A stretch of DNA of 64,000 nt from Candidatus Pseudothioglobus singularis PS1 (GTDB lineage: Bacteria > Pseudomonadota > Gammaproteobacteria > PS1 > Pseudothioglobaceae): positions 496,001-560,000 of the forward strand of contig NZ_CP006911.1 in the NCBI RefSeq assembly GCF_001281385.1. The letters run 5' to 3'. Position 1 is the stretch's first letter. Every line of letters begins with the position of its first letter. The notes beneath the pieces are model-generated. The model did no database searches. It was not told the DNA's origin and saw only the letters and a list, made by a program, of their open reading frames with translations. The position numbers and the translations under genes are program-made. Positions 35,256-44,685 of the stretch are shown here, one piece after another.

Positions 35256-36523
35256 TAGTTTCCAATCTTGGTATGCTTTTTAGTATCTTTACCAACTATA
35301 TTTTCTGAAGTTTCTTTAGATTTAGCTGGTTTTTTTATATTTTCTAAGGACTGATGAAGGAGTTTGTTTGTTAGCTTGTCTGCAAGCTCTTCAACAACTA
35401 AGTCTGGATTAGATCCGGACTTCAGTTTTCTGAGTGCAATTTGAAGAAGCTCATCTTTAAGTAAGTTCGCTTGACTTCTAAAGTTTTTAATAACCTCTTC
35501 ATTAGGAATATTGTTAATCCACTCAAGGAAATCAACACTTCTTATTTGGATTATTTTTTCTGCAATTACTTTCTCCTTGAGTCTATCCTCAAGATTACTA
35601 TTTGCAATTTGTTGTAAGTCGTCAACGGTGTAAAGAAAGACGTCTTCTAGTTGATTTGCTTCAGGCTCGATGTCTCTTGGAATGGCAAGATCGATCAATA
35701 GCATTGGCTGATGTTTTCTTTGATGAAGAACGGTTTCTATGAGGCCCTTACCAATAATTGGAATGGGCGCTGCAGTTGAAGTGATAACAATATCAGCTCT
35801 ATGCAGATTTTCGGACAAACTTTTTAGAGTGATTGCTTCAGCATTATGTTTAAGTGCAATAGGCTGAGCATTTTCGAGTGTTCTATTTGCAAAAATCATA
35901 TCCTTGACGCCCTTTTTACTGAGATGCTGAGCACTCAATTCAATCATCTCACCAGCACCAATTAATAGCACTGTTTGATTTTCTAGAGTTGTAAATATTT
36001 TTTCACTGAGCTTAACCGCACAATAGGCAACTGAAATTGGAGATGATCCAATATCTGTATCTGTCCTAACTTTTTTAGCCGTCTTGAATACGTGTTGAAA
36101 AAGTTTTTCCAGAATCTTATCTAATGCACCTTGCGTCTTTGAAAAGTGATAAGCCTCTTTGAGTTGGCCAAAAATTTGTGGCTCTCCTAAAACTAAAGAC
36201 TCTAAACCACAAGCCACTTTGCAAGTATGTTCTATTGCCTCATTAGATTCGTAAAAGGAAATATATTGTTCAAGAGATAATTGATCAATAGCATGGGTTG
36301 TAGCCATATATTGTATTAAGACATCACGAATATTTTTTGATGAATGAGAAACATAAATCTCTGATCTATTACAAGTAGAGAAAATTACACACGCTTTGAT
36401 GTCTTGAACAGCTAATAAACTGGATATAGCTGAAGGCAATTCATTTTGAGCAAACGCTACTTTTTCCCTGATTTCAACTGGAGCCAATTGATGATTTACA
36501 CTCAGTACCGCAATATTTGACAT
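35255..36523 (-). CDS. hemA: Glutamyl-tRNA reductase
   Basis: 422 residues. HemA reduces glutamyl-tRNA to glutamate-1-semialdehyde, the first step of C5 tetrapyrrole synthesis. The catalytic Cys is in [15 protein letters not shown] near residue 50, preceded by [15 protein letters not shown]. The NADPH domain starts [17 protein letters not shown] near 186, and a C-terminal helical dimerisation domain follows. The last 25 residues are Lys-rich and not conserved. hemA-prfA is the standard order. Heme made here serves the Ccm system encoded 3 kb away. Confidence 0.95.
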   Translation of the reverse strand: MSNIAVLSVNHQLAPVEIREKVAFAQNELPSAISSLLAVQDIKACVIFSTCNRSEIYVSHSSKNIRDVLIQYMATTHAIDQLSLEQYISFYESNEAIEHTCKVACGLESLVLGEPQIFGQLKEAYHFSKTQGALDKILEKLFQHVFKTAKKVRTDTDIGSSPISVAYCAVKLSEKIFTTLENQTVLLIGAGEMIELSAQHLSKKGVKDMIFANRTLENAQPIALKHNAEAITLKSLSENLHRADIVITSTAAPIPIIGKGLIETVLHQRKHQPMLLIDLAIPRDIEPEANQLEDVFLYTVDDLQQIANSNLEDRLKEKVIAEKIIQIRSVDFLEWINNIPNEEVIKNFRSQANLLKDELLQIALRKLKSGSNPDLVVEELADKLTNKLLHQSLENIKKPAKSKETSENIVGKDTKKHTKIGN

Positions 36524-36682
36524 TGAAAAAAATGATAATAAGTTAATCAGTTAATTATACCTTTCATTTTAATTTCAATCCAATATATGAATCAAGATCT
36601 AATTCTAGTTTTATATAAACAATAATCCAAGTTATTGATTGGTCTAAAATACAAATAATAATCTTTTAATAAAATATTTTGC

Positions 36683-37711
36683 ATGATTGAAGAGGACAGA
36701 TTGATTGGTGGTGAAAATCAATCAAATGAAGATCTCAAGACTGCCTCTGTGCGTCCTAATTCTTTTGCAGATTATATTGGTCAAGAAGATGTTAAATCAC
36801 AAATGTCATTATTCATCAAAGCTGCAAAATCTCGTTCAGACGTTCTTGACCATTGCCTCATTTATGGGCCTCCTGGACTTGGAAAAACAACCCTAGCGAA
36901 TGTCATTGCCAACCAGATGGGTGCAGGTATTAAACAAACATCAGGACCTGTTCTTGAGCGCTCAGGTGACCTGGCTGCAATACTCACAAAACTAGAGCCA
37001 TTTGATATACTCTTTATTGATGAAATACACAGGCTGAATCCTGTTGTTGAAGAAATCTTGTATCCTGCTCTTGAGGATTTCAAATTAGATATCTTGGTTG
37101 GTGAAGGAGTTGCTGCTCACTCAGTTCAGCTCGAATTGCCTCCATTCACCCTTATAGGTGCAACAACTAGAGCTGGAATGCTAACCTCACCTCTAAGGGA
37201 TAGATTTGGTATTGTTCATAGACTGTCTTTTTATAAGCTTAATGAGCTGCAAGAAATTATAGAAAGATCTGCCTCTATTCTAAATATTACAATTGAAAAA
37301 CATGGATCAAAAGAGATTGCAAAACGCTCTAGAGGAACCCCTCGAATTGCAAATCGCCTTCTTAGAAGGGTTCGTGATTTTGCAGACGTTAAAACAAAAG
37401 GAATCATCAATGTAGATATTGCAAAGGAGGCGCTTGAAACCCTTAAGGTTGATGAAGCAGGCCTTGAGCAGCTCGATAGAGATTACCTCAGTTTGATCAT
37501 TAATAAATTCTCAGCAGGTCCTGTGGGTTTAGATACTTTGGCGACTGCCTTGGGTGAAGAAAGGACAACTTTGGAAGATATGATAGAGCCATATCTCCTT
37601 CAGCAGGGTTTTATAATGCGAACCCCAAGAGGAAGAGTTGCTACAGATCTTGCTTTTTCTCATTTGGGTGAAGTTAGAGAGGTACAATCACAAGATTTAT
37701 TTGGTAAATGA
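36683..37711 (+). CDS. ruvB: Holliday junction branch-migration ATPase RuvB
   Basis: 342 residues. The AAA+ Walker [21 protein letters not shown] is near 58-77 and Walker [12 protein letters not shown] near 110-120, followed by [20 protein letters not shown]. The C-terminal winged helix ends with [20 protein letters not shown]. RuvB hexamers pump DNA through RuvA at crossovers. It leads the ybgC-tolQRA operon, the usual gammaproteobacterial position, but without ruvC-ruvA in front: ruvC is at 44.2 kb and ruvA at 55.9 kb. Confidence 0.97.
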   Translation: MIEEDRLIGGENQSNEDLKTASVRPNSFADYIGQEDVKSQMSLFIKAAKSRSDVLDHCLIYGPPGLGKTTLANVIANQMGAGIKQTSGPVLERSGDLAAILTKLEPFDILFIDEIHRLNPVVEEILYPALEDFKLDILVGEGVAAHSVQLELPPFTLIGATTRAGMLTSPLRDRFGIVHRLSFYKLNELQEIIERSASILNITIEKHGSKEIAKRSRGTPRIANRLLRRVRDFADVKTKGIINVDIAKEALETLKVDEAGLEQLDRDYLSLIINKFSAGPVGLDTLATALGEERTTLEDMIEPYLLQQGFIMRTPRGRVATDLAFSHLGEVREVQSQDLFGK

Positions 37712-38112
37712 ATCAACAAAGGATTAGAGTTTATTACGAAGATACAGATGCTGGCGGGGTTGTGTTTTATGCCAACTATCTGAAATATATTGAAAGAGGA
37801 AGAACTGAATATCTCAGGGATCTAGGCTTTGAGCAGAGCTCTCTGGCAAAACAATATGGTATAGTTTTTGTTGTTAAGTCGGTGAGTGCGAATTATATAT
37901 CGCCTGCTTATCTAGATGATGTTATTGAGGTTCAAACTAGCATTGATTTAATTAAAAATGCAAGTCTTGTTTTTGCTCAGAAAATTCTGAATATAGAGAA
38001 AAATACGGTATTATTTAAAGCAGAAGTCAAGGTTGTTTCTGTAATGAAAAATAATTTAAAACCTTGCGCTTTTCCGCAAGAAATCTTGGAGAAACTTAAT
38101 GGAAGAAAATAG
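37708..38112 (+). CDS. ybgC: Acyl-CoA thioesterase YbgC (Tol-Pal associated)
   Basis: 134 residues, single hot-dog domain. The active-site segment [31 protein letters not shown] includes the catalytic Asp in DTDAGGVV. YbgC hydrolyses acyl-CoA or acyl-ACP thioesters and is thought to connect phospholipid metabolism to the Tol system. The ATG overlaps the ruvB stop by four bases and its end overlaps tolQ by 14 bp. Confidence 0.93.
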   Translation: MNQQRIRVYYEDTDAGGVVFYANYLKYIERGRTEYLRDLGFEQSSLAKQYGIVFVVKSVSANYISPAYLDDVIEVQTSIDLIKNASLVFAQKILNIEKNTVLFKAEVKVVSVMKNNLKPCAFPQEILEKLNGRK

Positions 38113-38770
38113 TTTATCAATCGTCAGTTTAATCTTTAATGCGGGATTTGTCGTTCAGCTAGTTATGATTATTTTGGTTTTAATGTCGATCTATTCCTGG
38201 ACAGTTATTATGTCCAAGAAGAAGATTTTGATGGATGCTTCAAATGATATTGAGATCTTCCATGAAGAGTTTGAAAGAAATGAAAAGCTTCCAGATTTAT
38301 ATAAAAACCTCCCAAAACTTGCCTCTGATTGGAGTGCAATGGAAGATATTTTTGGTTCAGGCTACAAAGAATTTACTCATTCGAAATCTACTTCAAATCA
38401 ATCACTGATAATGAATTCTGAGCGGGCTTATAGGGCAATGAACACTTCTGCAAGCAATGAGATTGATCGACTTGACTCAAGCCTTTCTATCCTTGCTATG
38501 ATTGCATCTTCTAGTCCATATATTGGACTCTTTGGAACTGTCTGGGGAATTATGCACTCCTTTATTGGTCTTGCTTCAGTCAAGCAAGCGACCATTGCAG
38601 TTGTTGCACCAGGTATCGCAGAGGCTCTTATTGCAACAGCTTTCGGCTTATTTGCCGCAATACCAGCTACCATTGCCTACAATAGATTGGTGTCGCAAGT
38701 AGAGGAGATTGGTAACAAATACACCGCCTTTGTTGAAGAGATATTTGTTATTCTTCAGAGACAAAAATGA
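38099..38770 (+). CDS. tolQ: Tol-Pal system motor protein TolQ
   Basis: 223 residues with three transmembrane helices (about 15-37, 131-153 and 167-190). The last two carry the conserved SSSPYIGLFGTVWGIMHSF and GIAEALIATAFGLFAAIPATIAYN motifs, with the Thr residues that line the proton path. TolQ and TolR use the proton motive force to energise TolA for outer-membrane constriction. Overlaps with ybgC (14 bp) and tolR (4 bp) indicate one operon. Confidence 0.95.
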   Translation: MEENSLSIVSLIFNAGFVVQLVMIILVLMSIYSWTVIMSKKKILMDASNDIEIFHEEFERNEKLPDLYKNLPKLASDWSAMEDIFGSGYKEFTHSKSTSNQSLIMNSERAYRAMNTSASNEIDRLDSSLSILAMIASSSPYIGLFGTVWGIMHSFIGLASVKQATIAVVAPGIAEALIATAFGLFAAIPATIAYNRLVSQVEEIGNKYTAFVEEIFVILQRQK

Positions 38771-39219
38771 TCGAACTTCCAAAGCGTTCAAGACCCGATA
38801 TCCATGCAGATATCAATATTGTTCCCTATATTGATGTAATGCTGGTCTTGCTAGTCATCTTTATGATGACTACACCTATTATTGAGCAAGGTGTTGAGGT
38901 TGACTTGCCTAGTGCACAAGCAAATGTTGTAGATTATCAAGATCAGACGCCTTCAGTTATTTCAGTAGATGCAGAGGGAAATTACTTTATAAATGCTATG
39001 ACTAGTCCAGGAACTGAAGAAATTGAAGACTATGAGCCAGTTTCTTTAAATGTGGCTATTAACCAGATACTTGCAAGAAAAGAAATTTATCCAGATATGC
39101 AAGTTTTTGTTAAAGGTGATAAAAAAGTTGAATATGAAAAAGTCATAGAAATTATTGCCTTATTGAAACAGTACAGCAAGATAGATAAAGTCGGTTTTAT
39201 GACTGAAAACCCAAATTAA
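38767..39219 (+). CDS. tolR: Tol-Pal system motor protein TolR
   Basis: 150 residues. A short N-terminus (RSRPDIHADINIVPYIDVML) leads into one transmembrane helix with the essential proton-carrying Asp in YIDVMLVLLVIFMM. VDLPSAQA follows and the periplasmic domain includes VFVKGDKKVEYEKV. It is 8-10 residues longer than E. coli TolR, mainly in a loop near residue 75. It overlaps tolQ and is followed at 13 bp by tolA. Confidence 0.95.
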   Translation: MIELPKRSRPDIHADINIVPYIDVMLVLLVIFMMTTPIIEQGVEVDLPSAQANVVDYQDQTPSVISVDAEGNYFINAMTSPGTEEIEDYEPVSLNVAINQILARKEIYPDMQVFVKGDKKVEYEKVIEIIALLKQYSKIDKVGFMTENPN

Positions 39220-39232
39220 CTAATTTTTATTT

Positions 39233-40879
39233 ATGAATTTTGTGAAAAAGATTGTCAGCTCTATTAGAGACCTGTTTTCTAAAAAGGCTGAGTCTGCATC
39301 TCAAAAAAATAACGCTGCAGCTTCAGAAGAAAGTGAAACTTCAAATGAATCGAAGTTTTTAACTCTTTTAAAACAAGTATCAGTCTCTATATACGCCTAT
39401 CTTAAAAGGTTTCTAATATTTGTCCTTGGTCTTATCAATACAATGATGCAGCCAATGATCAAGATCTCAAAAAAACATCCGATTGCTTTTTGGGCTGCAG
39501 TCATTTTGCATGCATCAATTCTGTTTGCGCTTCTTTATGCTAACGTTGAGAAATGGGATACGCCTCAAGTATCTGCAACATCGCAAGCAGCTCCAGTTCA
39601 GGCTGTGATGATTGATATGGAGATTATTGAGGCAGAGCAAGATCGCTTAAAGGATGTTGAAAAACAAAAGCAAAAAAAGCTTAAAAATGAGGAAAAGCGT
39701 TCTGAAACTGCTAAAAAAGATCAAAAAGTAGCTGAACAAGAGGCCTTAAAAGCGAAGGCTCAAAAAGTTTTTGCAGAGGTTAAGAGGAAGGCTGAAGAAG
39801 CAAAAACAAAAGAAGCTGAACAATTAGCTTCCAAGGCTGTTGAAAAAGTTGCTGAAGCTGAAACAAAAGTAAAACTTGAAGAGAAAAAAGCTAAAGAAGC
39901 AGCAGCAAAAAGGCTTTTAGAGGAGGCCAAAACGAAGGAAGCTGAAATGCAGGTCTTAGAAGCTGAAAAACAAAAGGCAGCAGCTGAAGCACTTCGCAAA
40001 GCTGAAGAGGTCAAAACAAAACTTGCTGAGTTGAAACGTAAAGCCGAAGAAGCAAAAACAAAGGAAGCTGAGTTACTCGCAAAAGAGGCTACGAAAGAAG
40101 CTCAAGAGGCTGAGATTCTTGCAAAAGAGGCTGAGATTCTTGCTAAGCAAGCTGAGGAGAAAAGAATAGAGGAAGAGCTTAAAGCAAAAGATGCGGTCAA
40201 GGAAGCTGAAAAGCAGGCCGAAGAAAAAGCTAAGGAAGCTGAAATTCTAGCTCAAGAAGTTGCTAAGCAAGTCAAGAAGGCAGAAGAAAAAAGAAAAGCT
40301 GAAGAAGAAAAAACTAAATTGGCTGAAGCTAAGCGAAAGACTGAAGAAGAAAAAGCAAAAGAAGCTGAAGAGAAAAGAAGGATAGAGGAAGAGAAAGCTA
40401 AAGAAGCTGAAAAAGAGAAAGATGAGGCAACAAAACTTACTGAAGAAGAGCGTATTAAACTTGATGAGCTTGAAGCTGAGAGAACTGCCCAGCAGTTAGC
40501 TTTTGAAAATGAACAGTACAATCGCTTATTGACTGAAGAGGTTCAAGCGGAGCAGGATCAAGAAAGGTTGGTTAAGATTGAGGATCAATTAAACACCTTG
40601 AAGTCTGCCTATGTTAATAATATTGCTGCACGGGTCAAATCATTCTGGCGTTATCAGGGTGCTGAGGATGATTGGACTGCTGAAGTTTATGTGGTTCAAG
40701 ATAGAGATGGAACTGTTGTTGCGGTAGACGTTCGAAATGCAAATGTCGATGATAGTAGTAAAGCTAAAGTATTTAAAGACTCTATCAGAAGAGCAGTTTA
40801 TAAGGCTTCACCGCTTCCAGCTGCTCCAGATGAAGCTGTCTTTGATAAGGAGCTTATTTTCATATTTGGCGTAAATTAA
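39233..40879 (+). CDS. tolA: TolA-like envelope-spanning protein, long form
   Basis: 548 residues against about 420 in E. coli. The single inner-membrane helix is at about 84-104 (AFWAAVILHASILFALLYA, keeping the conserved His). It is preceded by an unusual 80-residue cytoplasmic extension with a second weaker hydrophobic stretch at 58-72. A very long Ala/Glu/Lys-rich helix (about 130-455), made of imperfect EEAKTKEAE and KRKAEEAK units, spans the periplasm. The C-terminal domain (about 460-548) with YVNNIAARVKSFWRYQG and VDVRNANVDDS contacts TolB, Pal and the outer membrane. tolB and pal are not downstream; glyS is. Confidence 0.92.
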   Translation: MNFVKKIVSSIRDLFSKKAESASQKNNAAASEESETSNESKFLTLLKQVSVSIYAYLKRFLIFVLGLINTMMQPMIKISKKHPIAFWAAVILHASILFALLYANVEKWDTPQVSATSQAAPVQAVMIDMEIIEAEQDRLKDVEKQKQKKLKNEEKRSETAKKDQKVAEQEALKAKAQKVFAEVKRKAEEAKTKEAEQLASKAVEKVAEAETKVKLEEKKAKEAAAKRLLEEAKTKEAEMQVLEAEKQKAAAEALRKAEEVKTKLAELKRKAEEAKTKEAELLAKEATKEAQEAEILAKEAEILAKQAEEKRIEEELKAKDAVKEAEKQAEEKAKEAEILAQEVAKQVKKAEEKRKAEEEKTKLAEAKRKTEEEKAKEAEEKRRIEEEKAKEAEKEKDEATKLTEEERIKLDELEAERTAQQLAFENEQYNRLLTEEVQAEQDQERLVKIEDQLNTLKSAYVNNIAARVKSFWRYQGAEDDWTAEVYVVQDRDGTVVAVDVRNANVDDSSKAKVFKDSIRRAVYKASPLPAAPDEAVFDKELIFIFGVN

Positions 40880-40938
40880 CCTAAGTATCCAAGTTTCTTA
40901 ATCAAACCAAATAATAATCAATACAATAAGCTAAAATA

Positions 40939-42978
40939 TTGGGCATGAAAACGCACGACTTTTTATTGGAGCTTGGCACAGAAGAGCTGCCACCAAAACT
41001 TTTATTAAAGCTATCTTATGCCCTTAAGGACAACCTTAGCTCTGAGCTTAAAAAACTTAATATTGGCTTTGATACTATTAAAGCATTTGCAACGCCTAGA
41101 CGTTTGGCAATAACAATAAGTGCAGTTCAAGGTAAACAGCTTGATCAAATTATCGAAAAGAAGGGGCCTTCAATACAATCACCAGAAATGGCAATAAGTG
41201 GCTTTGCTAAATCATGCGGCGTAGACGTAAGCGAACTTGAGAAAAAAGAGTTGGGTGGAAAAGAATATTTCTATTACTCAAAAGAGGAGATAGGCCAGAG
41301 TGTTAGCGAACTGTTACCAGAAGCTATTGAAAAATCAATAAAAGATATTCCAATAACTAGAGCGATGAAGTGGGGAAGTTCTGATTATTCGTTTGTAAGA
41401 CCCGTTCATTGGTTAGTTATTATGCTTGATAAGGATATTGTATCTGCAAAAATAATGGGACTTGAAAGTAATAGGATAACTAAAGGCTTAAGATTTACAG
41501 ATCCAATTATTGAGCTTAAACATGCAAAGGATTATGAGCAAGTTATGAGTGATAAAGCTCAAATTTTGGTTGACTTTGCAAAGAGAAAAGAGCTTATTCG
41601 AGATCAAGTTTTATCTGAAGCTCAAAAAAATAATGCTGAAGTCGTTATTGATGAATCACTCCTTGATGAGGTTTGTGCTCTAGTTGAGTACCCCAGGGCG
41701 TTCTCTGGCAGTTTTGATAAGAAGTTTTTGGATATTCCTCAAGAAGCGATTATTTCCGCTATGAAATCACATCAAAAATATTTTCACTTAGTTGACATTC
41801 AAGGCCAATTATTGCCATTATTTATCTCTGTTGCCAATATTGAATCAACCAATATTAAGGCAATTGTTGATGGTAATGAAAGGGTTATTCATCCAAGACT
41901 AGCAGATTCAGAGTTTTTTTGGAGTCAAGATAAGGCTAAAAAGCTTGAGGAAAGACTACCTGATTTAGATAGCGTGATGTTTATGAAGTCATTAGGCTCT
42001 ATGGGTCAAAAAGCAAAACGTATTGAAAGCCTTAGCTCACATATTTCTGATTTAGTTGGCTTTGATCAAAAAGCGTCTGCAAGGGCAGGCTTGCTGTCAA
42101 AATCTGACTTATTAAGTGAGATGGTTGGTGAATTTGCAGACCTTCAAGGAATTATGGGTGGATACTATGCCACTAATGATGGAGAGACTCAAGCAGTTTC
42201 AGTAGCAATCCGAGAGCATTATCAGCCAAGATTTGCGGGTGACAAGGTTCCATCTACCAACGAAGGTCTTGTCGTTGCTATTGCCGATAAGCTAGATACA
42301 ATTTCAGGCATCTATGGTATTGGACAAGCACCTACTGGCTCTAAAGACCCTTATGCGCTTAGAAGACTTGCTCTGGGTTTGTTAAGAATTCTGCTCGAGG
42401 CAAAAATAGAATTAAACCTCAAGTCTCTGATTGATTATTCATTAAACTTACATCTAAAAGAAGTCGATAGATCTTGCGGTGATGATATTTACAGCTTTAT
42501 GATGGATAGACTGAAAGCTTACTATAAAGATGCAAATATTGATAGTAATGTTTATGAGGCTGTCTTAGCTGTTTCTCCAGAATCCCCTCTTGATTTTCAT
42601 CTCAGGGTGGAAGCGCTAAATGAATTCACACAAATTGAAAACTCAAAGAGTTTGATAGAAGCAAACAAAAGGATTGCAAATATACTCAAAGATTCTAATG
42701 AAAAAAATGAAACACTGAATCCGAAGATATTAATTGATGACTCTGAGATTAAACTTTTTAATGCCAGTGAGTCATTATCTAAAAAACTATCTGGAAGTAA
42801 AGACTATCAGGAAGTCATGAAGTCATTAATAGATCTAAAAGACTCAATTGATTCATTCTTTGATAACGTCATGGTTAACACAGACGACGATAAGTTAAAA
42901 AGCTCAAGACTGGCTTTAATCAGAAAGATAAGATTATTATTTTTATCTGTTGCAGATATCTCTTATCTCTCATCATAA
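40939..42978 (+). CDS. glyS: Glycyl-tRNA synthetase beta subunit
   Basis: 679 residues, normal for the beta subunit, which binds tRNA-Gly. The start FLLELGTEELPPKLL, ATPRRLAI, MKWGSSDYSFVRPVHWLV, FFWSQDKAKKLEERLPDLDSVMF and the HD-like region MVGEFADLQGIMGGYYA are all family signatures, followed by DKLDTISGIYGIGQAPTGSKDPYALRR and a C-terminal DALR-type anticodon domain. It is on the plus strand after tolA, 13 kb from its partner glyQ on the minus strand. A separate promoter is expected in the 59-bp gap. Confidence 0.96.
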   Translation: MGMKTHDFLLELGTEELPPKLLLKLSYALKDNLSSELKKLNIGFDTIKAFATPRRLAITISAVQGKQLDQIIEKKGPSIQSPEMAISGFAKSCGVDVSELEKKELGGKEYFYYSKEEIGQSVSELLPEAIEKSIKDIPITRAMKWGSSDYSFVRPVHWLVIMLDKDIVSAKIMGLESNRITKGLRFTDPIIELKHAKDYEQVMSDKAQILVDFAKRKELIRDQVLSEAQKNNAEVVIDESLLDEVCALVEYPRAFSGSFDKKFLDIPQEAIISAMKSHQKYFHLVDIQGQLLPLFISVANIESTNIKAIVDGNERVIHPRLADSEFFWSQDKAKKLEERLPDLDSVMFMKSLGSMGQKAKRIESLSSHISDLVGFDQKASARAGLLSKSDLLSEMVGEFADLQGIMGGYYATNDGETQAVSVAIREHYQPRFAGDKVPSTNEGLVVAIADKLDTISGIYGIGQAPTGSKDPYALRRLALGLLRILLEAKIELNLKSLIDYSLNLHLKEVDRSCGDDIYSFMMDRLKAYYKDANIDSNVYEAVLAVSPESPLDFHLRVEALNEFTQIENSKSLIEANKRIANILKDSNEKNETLNPKILIDDSEIKLFNASESLSKKLSGSKDYQEVMKSLIDLKDSIDSFFDNVMVNTDDDKLKSSRLALIRKIRLLFLSVADISYLSS

Positions 42979-42982
42979 CTAG

Positions 42983-43420
42983 ATGAAGGCCTTAATTCAG
43001 AGAGTTAGTTCTTCACATGTTGAGGTTAATGGAAAGGTGGTTGGAGAAATTGATATGGGCCTACTAGTTTTTCTTGGTCTGGAAAAAAAAGATAGTGAAC
43101 TTGATGCCGATAAAATGATTAGTAAGGTTCTATCATATCGAGTCTTTCCCGATGAAAATCAAAAGATGAACTTAAGTCTCAAAGATATTTCAGGTGATAT
43201 TTTACTTGTGTCACAGTTTACTCTTGCTGCAGACACAAAGAACGGAACGCGTGCAGGGTTTTCAACTGCAATGCCCCCAAATGAAGCAGAGAATCTATAT
43301 AACTATTTTGTTGCAAAAACAAGAGCATTTAATCTTAAAACTGAGTGCGGTATTTTTGGTGCAGATATGAGTGTTTCTCTTATTAATGATGGCCCAGTGA
43401 CATTCTTACTAGAAGTTTAA
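42983..43420 (+). CDS. dtd: D-aminoacyl-tRNA deacylase
   Basis: 145 residues. DTD removes D-amino acids (and glycine from tRNA-Ala) from mischarged tRNA. The start MKALIQRVSSSHVEV, the catalytic SQFTLAADTKNGTRAGFSTAMPP and the C-terminal NDGPVTFLLEV give a full match, including the Gly-cisPro segment (NDGPVT). It follows glyS by four bases; the pairing makes sense because DTD corrects glycine mischarging. Confidence 0.95.
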   Translation: MKALIQRVSSSHVEVNGKVVGEIDMGLLVFLGLEKKDSELDADKMISKVLSYRVFPDENQKMNLSLKDISGDILLVSQFTLAADTKNGTRAGFSTAMPPNEAENLYNYFVAKTRAFNLKTECGIFGADMSVSLINDGPVTFLLEV

Positions 43421-43421
43421 A

Positions 43422-43763
43422 ATGAATAATTCAATTACTGTATACGGAATAAAAAACTGTGACACTGTCAAAAAGGCTTTGAAGTTTCTTGCAGGTCACT
43501 CTATATCCTATCAATTTATTGACTACAGAGAGAGACCAATTTCAGAAAAACAATATGAAGACTTTAAGGATGCTGTTGGCATTGAAGAATTAGTTAATAG
43601 AAGGTCCACCACTTACAGATCTTTATCAGAGAAAGAGAAACAAAGTATTGATTTTGAGTTGATATCAAAATATCCAACTCTTATCAAGAGGCCAGTATTA
43701 ATTAAAAATGATAAAGTTGTTGTTGGTTTTAACGAAAAGAAATATTTGAATTTTTTACTTTAA
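43422..43763 (+). CDS. ArsC/Spx-family protein (YffB type)
   Basis: 113 residues. A thioredoxin-like ArsC fold with one Cys near the start (YGIKNCDTVKKALKFL) and the Arg-containing RRSTTYRSL, ending LIKRPVLIKNDKVVVGFNEKKY. It has a single Cys and no CxxC, matching the YffB subgroup. Function is unclear; glutathione-dependent reductase activity has been suggested for this group. It starts one base after the dtd stop and converges with the thioredoxin gene with a 4-bp overlap. Confidence 0.85.
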   Translation: MNNSITVYGIKNCDTVKKALKFLAGHSISYQFIDYRERPISEKQYEDFKDAVGIEELVNRRSTTYRSLSEKEKQSIDFELISKYPTLIKRPVLIKNDKVVVGFNEKKYLNFLL

Positions 43764-44125
43764 GCCTGCTTCTGATTTTCAAGTTCTTTTCTGACCTCAT
43801 CCATGTCAATTGATTTGGCCTTGCTTAATAAATCCTCTAAATCCTTTGCAGTCATTGATCCAGGCTGTGAAAAAATGCCAATAGTTTCTCGAAAAATCAT
43901 GAGGGTAGGTATTGACCTTATGCCAAAATGTGCTCCAAGTGATTGCTCTTCTTCAGTATTTACTTTAGCAAAAGTTACGCCTTCAATCTTTTCAGAGGCC
44001 TCTTTAAATGTTGGAGCGAATTGAAGACAAGGTCCACACCAAGGCGCCCAAAAATCAATAATCACTATTTCATTATTACTAATGGTCTCATCAAAGTTTG
44101 ATTGAGTAAGTTCAACAACTGACAT
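43760..44125 (-). CDS. Thioredoxin-family protein
   Basis: 121 residues. The redox motif is WAPWCGPC near residue 31, followed by FAKVNTEEEQSLGAHFGIRSIPTLMIF with the conserved cis-Pro. It is a cytosolic thioredoxin fold without signal peptide. About 15 charged residues (MDEVRKELENQKQA) extend past the normal C-terminus of thioredoxin-1. Whether it is the main thioredoxin or a secondary one cannot be decided here. It is a single-gene unit, divergent from ruvC. Confidence 0.9.
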   Translation of the reverse strand: MSVVELTQSNFDETISNNEIVIIDFWAPWCGPCLQFAPTFKEASEKIEGVTFAKVNTEEEQSLGAHFGIRSIPTLMIFRETIGIFSQPGSMTAKDLEDLLSKAKSIDMDEVRKELENQKQA

Positions 44126-44212
44126 AAAGCTTTTCTCATAAAAAATTAAAGTGCATTATAACTTTTTTACTAAAATACTGGCTTGTTTTTACTTAGCTGA
44201 TAGAATAGCTTC

Positions 44213-44683
44213 ATGAAAATACTCGGCATAGATCCTGGCTCAAGAATTACTGGTTTCGGCTTAATAGAGGCTAATAAACTAAAGTTTTCTTACATTAATA
44301 GTGGATGCATAAGAACCCAAGGTGATTTAAATGAGAGAATTATTACGATCTATGAAGGCATCAAAGAAATCATCACTAACCACGAAGTAGATATTGTTGC
44401 TGTCGAGAGGGTATTCATGAGACCAGATAGACCCAATCCAGATGCTGCAATTAAGTTGGGGCATGCTCGAGGGGCAATCATTTCAGCTGCAGGCGGCAAA
44501 GGGATTCCAATTGTTGATTACACAGCAAACCAAATTAAAAAGTCAGTCGTAGGAAGAGGGCATGCATCAAAAGAGCAAGTTTCATTTATGGTTCAGCAGC
44601 TTTTGAAGCTTAACAAGGCTCCTCAAGCTGATGCTGGCGATGCTCTTGCGGGAGCTATTTGTCATGCTTATCATGCACTTTAA
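44213..44683 (+). CDS. ruvC: Holliday junction resolvase RuvC
   Basis: 156 residues. RuvC cuts crossovers symmetrically. Catalytic acids are in ILGIDPGSRITGFGLI (Asp6), VAVERVFM (Glu) and the C-terminal QADAGDALAGAICHA (two Asp). It stands apart from ruvA and ruvB, which lie 11 kb and 7 kb away. It ends two bases before the convergent cation exporter. Confidence 0.95.
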   Translation: MKILGIDPGSRITGFGLIEANKLKFSYINSGCIRTQGDLNERIITIYEGIKEIITNHEVDIVAVERVFMRPDRPNPDAAIKLGHARGAIISAAGGKGIPIVDYTANQIKKSVVGRGHASKEQVSFMVQQLLKLNKAPQADAGDALAGAICHAYHAL

Positions 44684-44685
44684 AG

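Noticed and set aside
39760-40521. Long Ser/Ala-rich reading frames antisense to tolA
   Set aside because: They are the mirror of the Glu/Ala/Lys repeat in tolA, whose codons read as Ser/Phe/Ala on the other strand. No start signals or recognisable domains.
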